Below are positions 54,941 through 64,000 of a stretch of 64,000 bases of DNA, piece after piece. The DNA is from Francisella frigiditurris (GTDB lineage: Bacteria; Pseudomonadota; Gammaproteobacteria; Francisellales; Francisellaceae). A program made the position numbers and the translations under genes. The DNA lies in NCBI RefSeq assembly GCF_001880225.1, contig NZ_CP009654.1, positions 930,001 through 994,000 on the forward strand. Reading direction: 5' to 3'. The notes under the pieces are model-generated. The model ran no database searches. It was not told the DNA's origin and worked only from the letters and a program-made list of their open reading frames with translations. The stretch's first letter is position 1. Every line of letters begins with the position of its first letter.

Positions 54941-55690
54941 ATGAAAAAAATATTATTCTCTTTGTTTTTAATGACATTTTTTAGTGTTGGGTATTCAAAT
55001 TCTGCGATAGATTCTGCAAAGTCATTTTTGCATAGTCAGTACTATTGTGCAAAAAAGCAACCTAAAGCATCAATAGAATATTTAAAATCAACATCAAATT
55101 ACGCTTATGAAGTATGTCTTGGTGAGGCACTACAAGATAGAGAAGGTAAGAAGGATTTAAGATCTTTAGAAAAACTTTATCAAAAAGATCCGGCTAAATA
55201 TGGTTTATATCTTGGGATTGCTAATTATGTTTCTACCGATAGAAAAAATGTTTCAGATAATGTTGAAAATGAAAAAATACTCCAGCCAATCAAGAAAAGT
55301 GCAGATGCTGGGAATCAAGATGCAAAAGTTATGTATTGCACATTTAAAGGAGCATTTGCGAATGATAACAAGCTTATAAAATCATGTTTAACTGAAGTAG
55401 GTACAGCAGAAGCTTATTACTCTATGGCTGTTGCTGCTGTAGTTTTCTCAGAATGGGAAAATGCATGCTTATATATACAAAAAGCCTACGATGGCGGATA
55501 TGCAGAAGCATTGCCATTTGATTTGGAATGTAAAATTCAGAATAATAATTATCAATTAACTGATAAAGATAAAGAGCAATTAAAAGCTATGGTGGCAAAT
55601 AAAGATGCTGAAGTTTCTTCAAAATACTTATCTGCATATTTATTAGGAGATAAAAAAACACAAAGTTTATTATTACCTTTCTTAGTTTAA
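54941..55690 (+). CDS. Secreted six-cysteine protein of unknown function
   Basis: Not recognised as a named family. The 249 residues begin with a clear Sec signal peptide (MKKILFSLFLMTFFSVGYSNS; likely cleavage near residue 20). The mature part is mostly helical with repeat-like AxxGxxxA segments reminiscent of Sel1/TPR solenoids. It has six cysteines, an even number compatible with three disulfides in the periplasm. It stands alone between the glycogen operon and the racemase. Confidence 0.7.
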   Translation: MKKILFSLFLMTFFSVGYSNSAIDSAKSFLHSQYYCAKKQPKASIEYLKSTSNYAYEVCLGEALQDREGKKDLRSLEKLYQKDPAKYGLYLGIANYVSTDRKNVSDNVENEKILQPIKKSADAGNQDAKVMYCTFKGAFANDNKLIKSCLTEVGTAEAYYSMAVAAVVFSEWENACLYIQKAYDGGYAEALPFDLECKIQNNNYQLTDKDKEQLKAMVANKDAEVSSKYLSAYLLGDKKTQSLLLPFLV

Positions 55691-55805
55691 TCTGTCACTA
55701 ATTCTTCAAATTCCATTTCTGCTAAGAATTATTAACGATGTACGAGAAAATCATATAAAATGATTATTCTTAATTAATTTTATATTAATAATAGTTTGAA
55801 AAATT

Positions 55806-57071
55806 ATGCGTAAGTTTACTATTTTAAAAATTGCATCTCTTTATTTTTTTGTTGTTCTAAGTTTATCAGCAACTTTGGCTTATGCAGAAAATAGTGAAAA
55901 GAAATTCTCACCATACTCTCCTAATGAAATTTTAATAGATAGCCAAGCCTTTTATGACAATCTAAAACTTATCCAAGGTATGTTCCCTAAAGAGCTTAAA
56001 ATCTTAGCAGTTATGAAATCTAATGCTTATGGATATGGCATTTCAAATTTAGCAACTGCTGCTAAAGAAGCAGGTATACAGTATTATGGTGTAACAGAAA
56101 ATTCGGAAATGCTTGCTTTAAGAGATAAAGGAATTACTAGTACGATTATGAGACTTAGGGAGGCAACACCTTCTGAAATCGAAGATGTTTTAAAGAACTC
56201 TGATAAATATGGTGAAATAAATGAAATGGTCGGTAATTTGGCTTTAGCAGAGCAGATGAATGAATTTGCCAAAGAGTATCATAAAGTAGTGCCGATACAT
56301 ATTAATTTAAATTCAGCAGGTATGGGACGTAATGGTATTGATTTAGACTCTAAAGAAGGAAAAAAAGAGTTGAAAGAAATACTAGCTTTAAAGAACCTAA
56401 AAATAGTTGGAATAATGTCTCATTTTCCTAATGCAGGTGCTCATGATTTAAGCAGTTCAAAAGCAAGTGTAGAGAAATTCAAAAGTCAGACAGACTGGGT
56501 TATAAAAGAGGGTGAATTAAATAGGGATGATCTAATATTGCATATGGCAGCAACCTCTGCAGCACTAAGAATGCCAGAGTCACATTTTGATATGATTAGA
56601 TTAGGCTCATTAATATATGGTGAGAAAACAGAAAAAGAATCTCCAGAAGGACTTAAGCCATTACTATCATTTAAAAGTCATATTGCAGCAAAAATGCCTT
56701 TTTCAAAAGGAGATACAGTAGGTTATGGAAGTTTAGTAACTTTAGAAAGAGATTCTGTATTAGCAAATATACCTTTTGGAAAAGTAAATGGAGTTCCTTA
56801 TAAATTGCAAGAAGTATTAATTAATGGAAAAAGATTTAAAACTATAGGTGCTATGTCAATGAATACTACTATGGTTGATATAACAAACTATGCTGATGAC
56901 ATAAATGTTAATGATGAAGTAGTTATAATAGGTAAACAATCAGGTAAGCTAGGATCAAATGAAATTACATTACAAGAAGTAATTGATAATGCTGGTTTAA
57001 CAAGCTTATCAATGCAAAGTTATGCTCTAGGTAATTTAAATTACCTAATCAGAAAAGAAGGCAAATACTAA
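55806..57071 (+). CDS. Periplasmic broad-spectrum-type amino-acid racemase
   Basis: Fold-type III PLP racemase. A signal peptide ends at AYA (about 27), unlike cytoplasmic Alr. The PLP lysine is Lys71 in AVMKSNAYGYG and the second catalytic base is Tyr307 in VGYGS. SAGMGRNGIDLDSKEG and SMNTTMVD match Bsr-type racemases, which make non-canonical D-amino acids in the periplasm. Oddity: the segment usually GY(S/A)DG is GKVNG at 325-329. The ATG lacks a good ribosome-binding site. Convergent with ferritin, the stops overlapping by four bases. Plain alanine racemase is the alternative. Confidence 0.85.
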   Translation: MRKFTILKIASLYFFVVLSLSATLAYAENSEKKFSPYSPNEILIDSQAFYDNLKLIQGMFPKELKILAVMKSNAYGYGISNLATAAKEAGIQYYGVTENSEMLALRDKGITSTIMRLREATPSEIEDVLKNSDKYGEINEMVGNLALAEQMNEFAKEYHKVVPIHINLNSAGMGRNGIDLDSKEGKKELKEILALKNLKIVGIMSHFPNAGAHDLSSSKASVEKFKSQTDWVIKEGELNRDDLILHMAATSAALRMPESHFDMIRLGSLIYGEKTEKESPEGLKPLLSFKSHIAAKMPFSKGDTVGYGSLVTLERDSVLANIPFGKVNGVPYKLQEVLINGKRFKTIGAMSMNTTMVDITNYADDINVNDEVVIIGKQSGKLGSNEITLQEVIDNAGLTSLSMQSYALGNLNYLIRKEGKY

Positions 57072-57553
57072 AGAGCTCTTCTACCAGCCTCTTGATCTAG
57101 AAGATACAAGCCAGCGTCTTTGACTAATTTAATTTTATTAATCATATCACCAACTGTAGCCTCTTCATGAACTTGTCTATCAATAAACCATTCTAAAAAG
57201 CTTTTTGTAGAGTGCTCTTTTTCCTCTTGAGCAATATTCATAATTTCATAAAGCTTTTTAGTAACTTCCTGCTCTTGAGTTAAAGTCTCTTCAAAAACTT
57301 CTAGTAAGGAAGAAAAATCATTTTTAGGAGCTTTACAGCTTCTGATTTCTATACGTCCTCCTTTGTCACTAATAAATTTCTTTATTTTTTTTGCATGCAT
57401 TATTTCTTCTTCAAATTGAATCATAAACCAGTTTGTAAAACCTTCTAATCCAAGATAAGCCGTATATCCAGCTTTTGCTAAATAGACGTTTGCTGATTCT
57501 AGTTCATAATTTAATTGATAGTTTAAAGCTTTTACTAATCTTTCTGATAACAT
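57068..57553 (-). CDS. ftnA: Ferritin
   Basis: Non-haem iron-storage protein that self-assembles into a shell. Ferroxidase residues are visible: Glu in LNYELESANVYL, the FEEEIMHAKK (E/ExxH) pair, and a later Glu/Gln in EVFEETLTQEQ. The ATG at 57553 (161 residues) follows GAGGAAAAAG; an upstream in-frame ATG at 57568 lies within that ribosome-binding site and is rejected. Predicted promoter immediately upstream. Confidence 0.9.
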   Translation of the reverse strand: MLSERLVKALNYQLNYELESANVYLAKAGYTAYLGLEGFTNWFMIQFEEEIMHAKKIKKFISDKGGRIEIRSCKAPKNDFSSLLEVFEETLTQEQEVTKKLYEIMNIAQEEKEHSTKSFLEWFIDRQVHEEATVGDMINKIKLVKDAGLYLLDQEAGRRAL

Positions 57554-57588
57554 TTTCTTTTTCCTCATTTTTAAGCTGTTACACTATG

Positions 57589-57617
57589 ATTCTAAAGCTT
57601 TTAAGAATGTTTTTCAA
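57589..57617 (-). promoter_or_regulatory. Predicted promoter for ferritin
   Basis: Minus strand TTGAAA (plus 57612-57617), 17-base spacer, TAGAAT (plus 57589-57594), 35 bases before the ferritin ATG. Confidence 0.5.
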
Positions 57618-57676
57618 AAAAGTAATAAGCATGCCCAAAAAATGTATAATAAATATTAAGTTTTTAAATATTCAAA

Positions 57677-58741
57677 ATGATTTTTATGTCCGGAGTTAAA
57701 AAGATAATACATATAGATATGGATTACTTTTTTGCACAGATTGAAGAGAAAGAAAATAGTTATCTTGCTGATAAGCCATTTGCAGTTGGTGGAACAAATC
57801 CAAAAAGAGGTGTGATTTCAACTTGTAATTATATTGCAAGAGAATATGGGATTCGCTCAGCTATGCCAACAGCCATCGCTTTAGAGAAATGTCCACAGCT
57901 TATACTTCTAAATACAAATATGGAGAAATATAAAAAAGTATCTAATGATATTAGAAAAATATTTTACTCTATAACAGATAAAGTTGAGCCTTTATCACTA
58001 GATGAAGCATATTTAGATGTATCAGGTGTTCAAGAACATTCAAATAGTGCAACGTTAATTGCTCAAGAAATAAAAAAAAGAATTTATAATGAAACTGGAT
58101 TAACAAGTTCAGCTGGAGTTGCTCCAAATAAGTTATTAGCTAAAATTGCTAGTGATATTAATAAACCCAATGGGCTATATGTTATTAAGCCTAATGATGT
58201 AGATGATTTTATTTACAATCTACATGTAAAGAAACTTTTTGGAGTGGGTAACGTTACTCAAGAAAAATTAAAAGTGATGGGTATTGAATATTGTTATCAG
58301 TTACAAGCGGTATCTTTAGATTCTTTAATTAGTAAGTTTGGAAAACTAGGTTCAAGTCTCTATCAATATTCTCGAGGTATTGATAATAGAGAAGTAAATT
58401 CAGAAAGAATAAGAAAATCAATAAGTGTTGAGAGTACATATCTCAATGATCTTAAGACTTTAGATGAATGTTTAGAAAAAGTCCCATTTTTATATGAAAA
58501 ATTATGTATGCGTATTTCTGATGAATATATTAAGAGGATAAGTAGCATTTTTATTAAAATAACAGATACTAACTTTATTAAAAGCAGTATCACAAAACAA
58601 GTAAAAGAATTTAATTTAGATAGTTTTATTTTTTTATTAAAAGATATATATATTAAACAGACTTTGCCTATTAGATTGTTGGGAATAGGAGTTAGATTAA
58701 ATGAGTATGAGGAAAAACAATTAAGTATGAATCTTATTTAG
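57677..58741 (+). CDS. dinB: DNA polymerase IV
   Basis: Y-family translesion polymerase. Palm acidic residues are in [12 protein letters not shown] and [10 protein letters not shown]; the [21 protein letters not shown] fingers motif and a little-finger domain follow. The C-terminal QLSMNL resembles the beta-clamp-binding tail (QLVLGL in E. coli). 354 residues; ATG 57686 is an alternative start. TGTATAAT at 57643-57650 may be its -10 region. I see no LexA box. Confidence 0.93.
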   Translation: MIFMSGVKKIIHIDMDYFFAQIEEKENSYLADKPFAVGGTNPKRGVISTCNYIAREYGIRSAMPTAIALEKCPQLILLNTNMEKYKKVSNDIRKIFYSITDKVEPLSLDEAYLDVSGVQEHSNSATLIAQEIKKRIYNETGLTSSAGVAPNKLLAKIASDINKPNGLYVIKPNDVDDFIYNLHVKKLFGVGNVTQEKLKVMGIEYCYQLQAVSLDSLISKFGKLGSSLYQYSRGIDNREVNSERIRKSISVESTYLNDLKTLDECLEKVPFLYEKLCMRISDEYIKRISSIFIKITDTNFIKSSITKQVKEFNLDSFIFLLKDIYIKQTLPIRLLGIGVRLNEYEEKQLSMNLI

Positions 58742-59372
58742 TCTTAATATTTTTAATATAGCCTATAAAGAATATTAAACAATAAATACCTAAGAAAATA
58801 AAAGAACCTAGAATGGTTGTAAAAGATAATCCCTCAGAATATTGACTATAATAAAACTGGTTATAGATATTATATAAGAGCATAAAAGCATAATTTATAC
58901 TTAGAAATAAGAATCCTATAAAATATCTATTAGCAATTAGAATCAGTCCCCATAAAAATAAGAAAAGTTTTAATAATATAATTATTCCTAATTCTGTTGA
59001 TATATAGCTATTTAGAAAGCTTAAATTATAAGCAATTTGGAATGTCGCAATAAAAGTTAGCATGAAAGCAAGATGTTTAGGAATTGTTTTTGTATCTCTA
59101 ACTTTTTTTGGTATATATGGTGAAACTATTTGTTCTTTGAATATACAGTAACTATATAGACCAATAAAAATATAAAAAACACTATTCAAAATCGACATTA
59201 GTATAAAGGTGTTGAAATAATTATTAATTATTGAGTAAACAAATACAGCTAAAATATTTATCACTGCTGATAAGATAAATATAATCCACGCGGACTTTTT
59301 ATAGTTAATTATTCTATATGCGAAAATTAGGTTTAACAATAAACCTATTATTGTAACTATGTCGATAAACAT
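58734..59372 (-). CDS. Integral membrane protein of unknown function
   Basis: Not recognised. 212 residues with about six or seven hydrophobic helices and a short positively charged loop near residues 88-100 ([12 protein letters not shown]). Size and topology are similar to PnuC-type transporters, but no diagnostic motif is seen. The 3' end overlaps dinB by eight bases (convergent). Codon use and AT content match neighbours. Confidence 0.6.
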   Translation of the reverse strand: MFIDIVTIIGLLLNLIFAYRIINYKKSAWIIFILSAVINILAVFVYSIINNYFNTFILMSILNSVFYIFIGLYSYCIFKEQIVSPYIPKKVRDTKTIPKHLAFMLTFIATFQIAYNLSFLNSYISTELGIIILLKLFLFLWGLILIANRYFIGFLFLSINYAFMLLYNIYNQFYYSQYSEGLSFTTILGSFIFLGIYCLIFFIGYIKNIKTK

Positions 59373-59552
59373 CTATTGTTTTGGATGTTAATAATTTAGG
59401 ATAAGTAATAATATCTTTACTTTAGTTTTCTTTAAATAAAATTCATAGCAACTTAATATTAAATATTTTGAAAGAAAATATGTCATCTATACTAAAATTT
59501 CAAAAGCTGTTAAAATTCTACTAATTTTATTTATGTATTTTAAATTTTATTT

Positions 59553-60656
59553 ATGTTTTTACAGACAGTAAAGAAGTGGTATCAGAAAAAATATTCAAAT
59601 AATGAGCCTATAGTCTTTTTAGGTTTAATGTTGTTTTTTTATTTAGTATTAACATTTTTGGGCAATTACATAGCGCCAATATTAGCGGCTCTTGTTATAG
59701 CTTATTTGTTAGATACATTAGTAACTATCCTTCATAAATTTACAAGGATAAACAGAACCTTCTTGGTTTATGTAGTTTATTTATTATTCTTACTGGTATT
59801 GTTATCTGTTATATTTGTTTTGTTTCCTATTATAGTTAGTCAAACTATAGGGTTTATCAAACAAACCTCAGAAACTATGACTACTTTTAAGCATAGCTTG
59901 GAAGAGTTGTCCCATAAGTATCCGTATTTCCTTACAGAACATAGAATAAACTCTATTGTAGAATGGGCTGATTCAATTAATTGGAATGCTATTAGCTCTA
60001 ATATGGGATCATATATTCTTCAATATACTGCAATGACATTACCAGTAGTATTTTCAACATTGATTTATCTATTTTTAGTGCCATTAATGGTATTTTATTT
60101 TTTAAAAGATAAGGTAGCTATTATTGAGTGGTTTAAATCTTTTTTACCACAAGAAAATGGAGCTTTATATTTTGTATGGAATGATTTGAAACCAAAACTG
60201 GCAGATTACGTAAGAGGTAAAGCTATTGAGTTTATAATTGTTTCAATACTTACATATGTAGGTTTTGCATACTTTGATCTAAATTATGCAATATTGTTAG
60301 CTTTTGGTGTTGGTATATCTGTAATTATTCCATATATAGGAATGATTATTATTACAATTCCAGTAGTATTGGTCGGTATCTTACAATATGGCTTTACTAT
60401 GACTTTAGTATGGATGTTAGCAGTATTTTTCATAATTCAAGCTCTTGATGGAAACTTACTAGTACCTATTTTATTCTCTGAAGTTTTAAATATGCATCCA
60501 GTTGGAGTGGTTTCCGCAATTCTTATATTTGGTGGAATATGGGGGTTATGGGGAATTTTCTTTGCTATACCTTTAGGATTATTATTTATGTCTGGTGTGA
60601 ATATGTTCAGAGATCATCATATTATTAAAAATAAATCTAAAATGAATTTATGCTAA
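59553..60656 (+). CDS. AI-2E/PerM family transporter
   Basis: A 367-residue inner-membrane protein with about eight helices, of the PerM/YdiK (AI-2E exporter-like) family; VGISVIIPYIGMIIITIPV and the ALDGNLLVPILFSEVLNMHPV motif are characteristic. Substrate unproven in this family. The annotated ATG has no ribosome-binding site. It overlaps recJ by seven bases, heading the perM-recJ-birA-epmA run. The 180 bases upstream hold no gene. Confidence 0.85.
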   Translation: MFLQTVKKWYQKKYSNNEPIVFLGLMLFFYLVLTFLGNYIAPILAALVIAYLLDTLVTILHKFTRINRTFLVYVVYLLFLLVLLSVIFVLFPIIVSQTIGFIKQTSETMTTFKHSLEELSHKYPYFLTEHRINSIVEWADSINWNAISSNMGSYILQYTAMTLPVVFSTLIYLFLVPLMVFYFLKDKVAIIEWFKSFLPQENGALYFVWNDLKPKLADYVRGKAIEFIIVSILTYVGFAYFDLNYAILLAFGVGISVIIPYIGMIIITIPVVLVGILQYGFTMTLVWMLAVFFIIQALDGNLLVPILFSEVLNMHPVGVVSAILIFGGIWGLWGIFFAIPLGLLFMSGVNMFRDHHIIKNKSKMNLC

Positions 60657-62398
60657 TTTCACAGAAATTATTAAATGAAGAAGTTTATAAATATTTACTA
60701 TCAAAGCAACTGCCAGAGTTTACAGCTAAATTAATATCTACAAGAATAAATAATATAGAAACTTTAGAAAAAAGTTTAGATTTCTCTATTAAAAATATTT
60801 CCTCGCCATTTTTATTTAAAAATATAGACAAAGCTGTTGATAGATTATATCAAGCTATAGTTAATAATGAGGTGATAGGTTTAGAAACTGATCATGATTG
60901 TGATGGTCAAACATCTCAAGCAATTTTCTATGAAGCTTTGACTAATATTTTTGGATATAATCCACAGAAAATACGCTCATATATTGGGCATAGGATGAAA
61001 GAGGGATATGGGCTTTCTGAATCTGTAATGAATAGAATTTTAACTGATGACATTCGACCAAGTTTGATAATTACAGCTGATAATGGCTCGACAGATGAAC
61101 CAAGAATAAAAGTTCTAAAGCAGAATGGAATAGATACTATAGTTACAGATCATCATGCTATTCCTCCAGAAGGTGTACCAGAAAGTGCGGTTGCAGTTTT
61201 AAATCCTACTCAAGAAGGGTGTGAATTTCCGGATAAGTCTATAGCAGGCTGTTATGTGGCTTGGCTTTTTATGGCTGCTTTAAGAAGAAAGGCTATCGAA
61301 GAAAATAGAGAAATGTCTAAAACATATTCTTTAACAGAGCTTCTAGATTTTGTAGCTATTGGTACTGTGGCAGATTGTGTAAGTATGGCTAATAGTTTTA
61401 ATAATAGGATAGTTACTAAGTTAGGTATTGAGCAATTAAAAAATAATAAAAGAAAATGCTGGGATGTTTTTGAAAGAGAAAAATTTTCAAGTCAGTATAT
61501 AGGTTTTACAGTGGCTCCTATTTTAAACAGTGATGGTAGAGTTGCTGATGCATTAGGCTCTGTAAACTTTTTACTTTCAGATTGTGAAGAAGATATTGAA
61601 CAAAAGTTCGAAAGCTTAAAAATACAAAATGATGAAAGAAAACAGATTCAGAAACAAATATCTGCAGAAGCTTTAAATAAAGCAAAAGAGCTTAATGAAA
61701 GTAAGAATTCTTTATGTATATTGTTAGATGATGGGCATGCTGGAGTGCATGGAATATCTGCTAGTAGATTGAAAGATACTTTTGGAAAACCAATAATAAT
61801 TTTTTCACAAACTCAGATGGATGAAAACTTAATATCAGGTTCAGCAAGAAGTATTGATGAAGTCCATATTAAAAAAGTTTTGGATTCCATAAATGAGTTA
61901 GAAAATGATCTAATTATAAAATATGGTGGTCACAGTGGAGCAGCTGGGCTGACTATAAGAAAAGAGAGCTTTAGTAAATTTTATGATTTATTTGAGCAAG
62001 AAGTATCAAGATTAGTCGAGGGTTCTAAGATTGAGCTAGGTCCTAGAATATATTATGATTTTGAACTTGCTGAAAATGAGTTCGACTTTGAAACTTTAGA
62101 TATTATAGATTCATTAGAGCCATTTGGTAGAGAGTTTGAGAAGCCTATTTTTTGTAATGATTTTACTATAGAGAATTTAAGATTTGTTGGTAAGGATCAA
62201 AGTCATGCTCAACTTGTCTTAAGAATTAAAAATAAAAGCATAAAGGCTATTTGGTTTAATGCTACTGATAATATTTCTACGGAAGACTTTTCTATAGGAG
62301 ATAATGTAAAAGCTTGTTATGAGTTACAGAAAGAAGAGTTTTTAGGTAACGTTAATTTATCTCTAAATATAAAGATTATGCAAAATGAAAAACTATAG
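60650..62398 (+). CDS. recJ: Single-stranded-DNA-specific exonuclease RecJ
   Basis: DHH-family 5'-3' exonuclease for recombination and mismatch repair. Motif I is DHDCDG at 81-86 (usually DxDxDG), DHH appears in IVTDHHAIP, and GGHSGAAGLTI is the DHHA1 signature. The C-terminal OB-fold is present. 582 residues. Overlaps perM at its start and birA at its end. Confidence 0.93.
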   Translation: MLISQKLLNEEVYKYLLSKQLPEFTAKLISTRINNIETLEKSLDFSIKNISSPFLFKNIDKAVDRLYQAIVNNEVIGLETDHDCDGQTSQAIFYEALTNIFGYNPQKIRSYIGHRMKEGYGLSESVMNRILTDDIRPSLIITADNGSTDEPRIKVLKQNGIDTIVTDHHAIPPEGVPESAVAVLNPTQEGCEFPDKSIAGCYVAWLFMAALRRKAIEENREMSKTYSLTELLDFVAIGTVADCVSMANSFNNRIVTKLGIEQLKNNKRKCWDVFEREKFSSQYIGFTVAPILNSDGRVADALGSVNFLLSDCEEDIEQKFESLKIQNDERKQIQKQISAEALNKAKELNESKNSLCILLDDGHAGVHGISASRLKDTFGKPIIIFSQTQMDENLISGSARSIDEVHIKKVLDSINELENDLIIKYGGHSGAAGLTIRKESFSKFYDLFEQEVSRLVEGSKIELGPRIYYDFELAENEFDFETLDIIDSLEPFGREFEKPIFCNDFTIENLRFVGKDQSHAQLVLRIKNKSIKAIWFNATDNISTEDFSIGDNVKACYELQKEEFLGNVNLSLNIKIMQNEKL

Positions 62399-63176
62399 TT
62401 TTATAGAAAAATATTTAAAAGAAATAGATGATATAGATATAGAATATTTTCCTCAGATAGCATCAACGAATTTATATCTTTCAGAGAAAAAATTTACTCA
62501 TAAATATCATCTTTGTTTTACAGATATACAAACTAGTGGTAAAGGTCGAAGAGGCTCAAAATGGGTATCTTCAGGGAAAGATAATATATACGCGACACTA
62601 GCATCAAAAGTAAGCGTTAATCTAGAAAAGTTACCTATTATTAGTCTACTAGTAGCAGTATCAGTAGTTAAGACTATAGAAAGCGTTATAAATGAAGATT
62701 TACGCAAATTTTTAAAAGTTAAATTACCTAATGATATTTATTTCAAAGATAAGAAGATAGCTGGAATATTAATAGAGACAAAAAATATAACTAGAAATAG
62801 TTTTGATATCATAATTGGTGTTGGGATAAACGTTAATATTGATAGCCTAGAAGAAGAAATTGATAGAGATTGGACATCTATTTCTTTAGTAAATAACAAA
62901 GAGATTAATTCATCTAAGCTTTTAGTAGAGCTGATTTCTAATTTGATGAATTCTTTAAATCAGGAAATTAACATACTGGAAACTCTTAAATCATTTGAAA
63001 AATATGATTATACATTCGGAAAATTAATAAGTTTTAACGATGGTGAAGATGTATATAAAGGGATTGCTAGAGGAATAAATAAAGATATGCAATTGATCTT
63101 AGAAATGTCGAGAGGCACTTTAATGGTTGATATAGCTAAAATTAATAAGCTTAAGGTCCTTAATGAGTCTAATTAA
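62385..63176 (+). CDS. birA: Biotin--[acetyl-CoA-carboxylase] ligase, monofunctional
   Basis: Activates biotin with ATP and attaches it to the biotin carboxyl carrier protein. The biotin/AMP loop GKGRRG is at 52-57 and KLPNDIYFKDKKIAGILIE holds the catalytic Lys. 263 residues: the N-terminal winged-helix domain of E. coli BirA is absent, so it cannot act as the biotin-operon repressor. Overlaps recJ by 14 bases and epmA by 14 bases. Confidence 0.92.
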   Translation: MKNYSFIEKYLKEIDDIDIEYFPQIASTNLYLSEKKFTHKYHLCFTDIQTSGKGRRGSKWVSSGKDNIYATLASKVSVNLEKLPIISLLVAVSVVKTIESVINEDLRKFLKVKLPNDIYFKDKKIAGILIETKNITRNSFDIIIGVGINVNIDSLEEEIDRDWTSISLVNNKEINSSKLLVELISNLMNSLNQEINILETLKSFEKYDYTFGKLISFNDGEDVYKGIARGINKDMQLILEMSRGTLMVDIAKINKLKVLNESN

Positions 63177-64000
63177 TATAAAAAAAAGAGCAGAGTATTT
63201 AGCAAAGCTACGAGAATATTTTAGCAAACTAGATGTTTTAGAGGTGGATACGCCATTAGCTTATGATTATGGAGTTACAGATCCTTTTATAGATGTGTTT
63301 AGTATAGATACCATCAGTGGAAAGAGATATTTACAAAGCTCTCCAGAGTATGCGATGAAAAGGCTTTTAGCTGCGGGTAGCGGTAGTATTTATCAGATAT
63401 GTAAAGCTTTTAGAGATGAGCCTCGTAGTAAGCTTCATAATCATGAGTTTACTATGGTGGAGTGGTATAGGGTTGGTATTGATTATTTTCAATTAATGAA
63501 AGAAATGCAGCAGATGTTCCTATCTCTAAAATCAGATCTTAAATTTGAATATATAAGTTATCAAGAAGCTTTTGAGAAATATTTTAATATAAACCCTCAT
63601 GTAACTAGCTTGTCTGAGTTATTGCAGCTTGTTAAGCAAGTTGCTGGAGATATTCAAGGAGCAGGTGAGCTAACGATAGCAGATTGTTTAGATATTTTGT
63701 TTAGCTTTAATATTGAAAAAGAGCTTAGCCAAGAAAAAACGGTTTATTTTGTATATGACTATACTATTCATCAGTCAGCTTTAGCAAAAAAAGTATTGGA
63801 TAAAAATAATCAGCTAGTTGCTGCAAGATTTGAAGTGTTTTGTGGTGGTGTTGAGCTTGCAAATGGATATTATGAGCTTATTGATAAGTCAGAGCAGCAA
63901 AAGAGATTTGATAAAGATTTAGAGACTAGAAAGATTCAGGGTAAAAAACTTCTTGAGAAAGATATAAAACTTTTAGAATGTTTAGATAATATTCCAGAAT
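63163..64000 (+). CDS. epmA: EF-P--(R)-beta-lysine ligase (partial, cut by window end)
   Basis: A LysRS-like enzyme without the anticodon-binding domain that attaches beta-lysine to elongation factor P. The frame is open to the window end (279 codons). It shows YLQSSPEYAMKRLLAAG, ICKAFRDEP, HNHEFTMVEWYR and GGVELANGYYEL, matching class II synthetase motifs of EpmA. Comparison with E. coli suggests only about 40 C-terminal residues are missing. The ATG lies within the birA end (14-base overlap). Confidence 0.92.
   Translation, partial: MSLINIKKRAEYLAKLREYFSKLDVLEVDTPLAYDYGVTDPFIDVFSIDTISGKRYLQSSPEYAMKRLLAAGSGSIYQICKAFRDEPRSKLHNHEFTMVEWYRVGIDYFQLMKEMQQMFLSLKSDLKFEYISYQEAFEKYFNINPHVTSLSELLQLVKQVAGDIQGAGELTIADCLDILFSFNIEKELSQEKTVYFVYDYTIHQSALAKKVLDKNNQLVAARFEVFCGGVELANGYYELIDKSEQQKRFDKDLETRKIQGKKLLEKDIKLLECLDNIPE

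Noticed and set aside
55754-55770. Small stem-loop AATCAT-ATAAA-ATGATT between the secreted protein and the racemase
   Set aside because: Short, AT-rich and not followed by a T-run; too weak to call a terminator.

Overview
This window is AT-rich chromosomal DNA (roughly one third G+C by eye) from a gammaproteobacterium, most probably a Francisella species. The diagnostic signs are a stand-alone, divergent RNA polymerase alpha-subunit gene (rpoA2; Francisella carries two alpha genes), a pantothenate operon that starts with the alternative ketopantoate reductase panG instead of panE, and the compact overlapping gene style. I see no insertion sequence, no intact prophage, no rRNA and no CRISPR array, which fits an environmental or novicida/philomiragia-like lineage better than an IS-laden tularensis strain. 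That last point is inference.

Layout. 0.1-4.7 kb: hldD, ligA, then a YjaB-like acetyltransferase, a YebB/YiiX-like papain-fold protein and a second YjaB-like acetyltransferase. 4.7-9.2 kb (minus): suhB-rsmB, a YeiH-type exporter and a TsgA-like MFS permease. 9.3-12.3 kb: a decayed mnmC fragment followed by panG-panB-panC-panD. 12.3-13.8 kb: a YciI-like protein and an Old Yellow Enzyme. 13.8-19.4 kb (minus): ilvE-leuA-leuC-leuD-leuB, leucine biosynthesis. 19.6-26.0 kb (minus): the classic yceD-rpmF-plsX-fabH-fabD-fabG-acpP-fabF fatty-acid cluster. 26.0-32.8 kb: a central-carbon operon tkt-gap-pgk-pyk-fba. 32.8-36.8 kb (minus): trxA-rho-ubiD and an EamA permease. 37.1-40.4 kb: a short Ppx/GppA protein, rarA, rpoA2 and tRNA-Leu(CAA), with a decayed integrase-like scar just 3' of the tRNA. 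41.1-54.8 kb: a complete glycogen locus (pulA and glgB on minus; pgm, glgC, glgA, glgP, malQ on plus). 54.9-57.6 kb: a secreted six-cysteine protein, a signal-peptide-bearing broad-spectrum-type amino-acid racemase and a ferritin. 57.7-64 kb: dinB, an unrecognised membrane protein, and a tightly overlapping perM-recJ-birA-epmA run whose last gene is cut by the window end.

Much of the window is core metabolism. The glycogen block could store glucose-1-phosphate as glycogen and recover it. The tkt-gap-pgk-pyk-fba block covers the pentose-phosphate link and lower glycolysis. The pan, leu and fab blocks make pantothenate, leucine and fatty acids; pantothenate feeds the phosphopantetheine arm of the AcpP encoded here. 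The least ordinary elements are the second RNAP alpha subunit with altered contact residues, the periplasmic racemase with a changed cofactor-pocket motif next to a lineage-restricted cysteine-rich secreted protein, the duplicated YjaB genes around a papain-fold protein, the tRNA-Leu integration scar, and the mnmC remnant. No convincing wholly new system (defence island, secretion or biosynthetic cluster) is visible.
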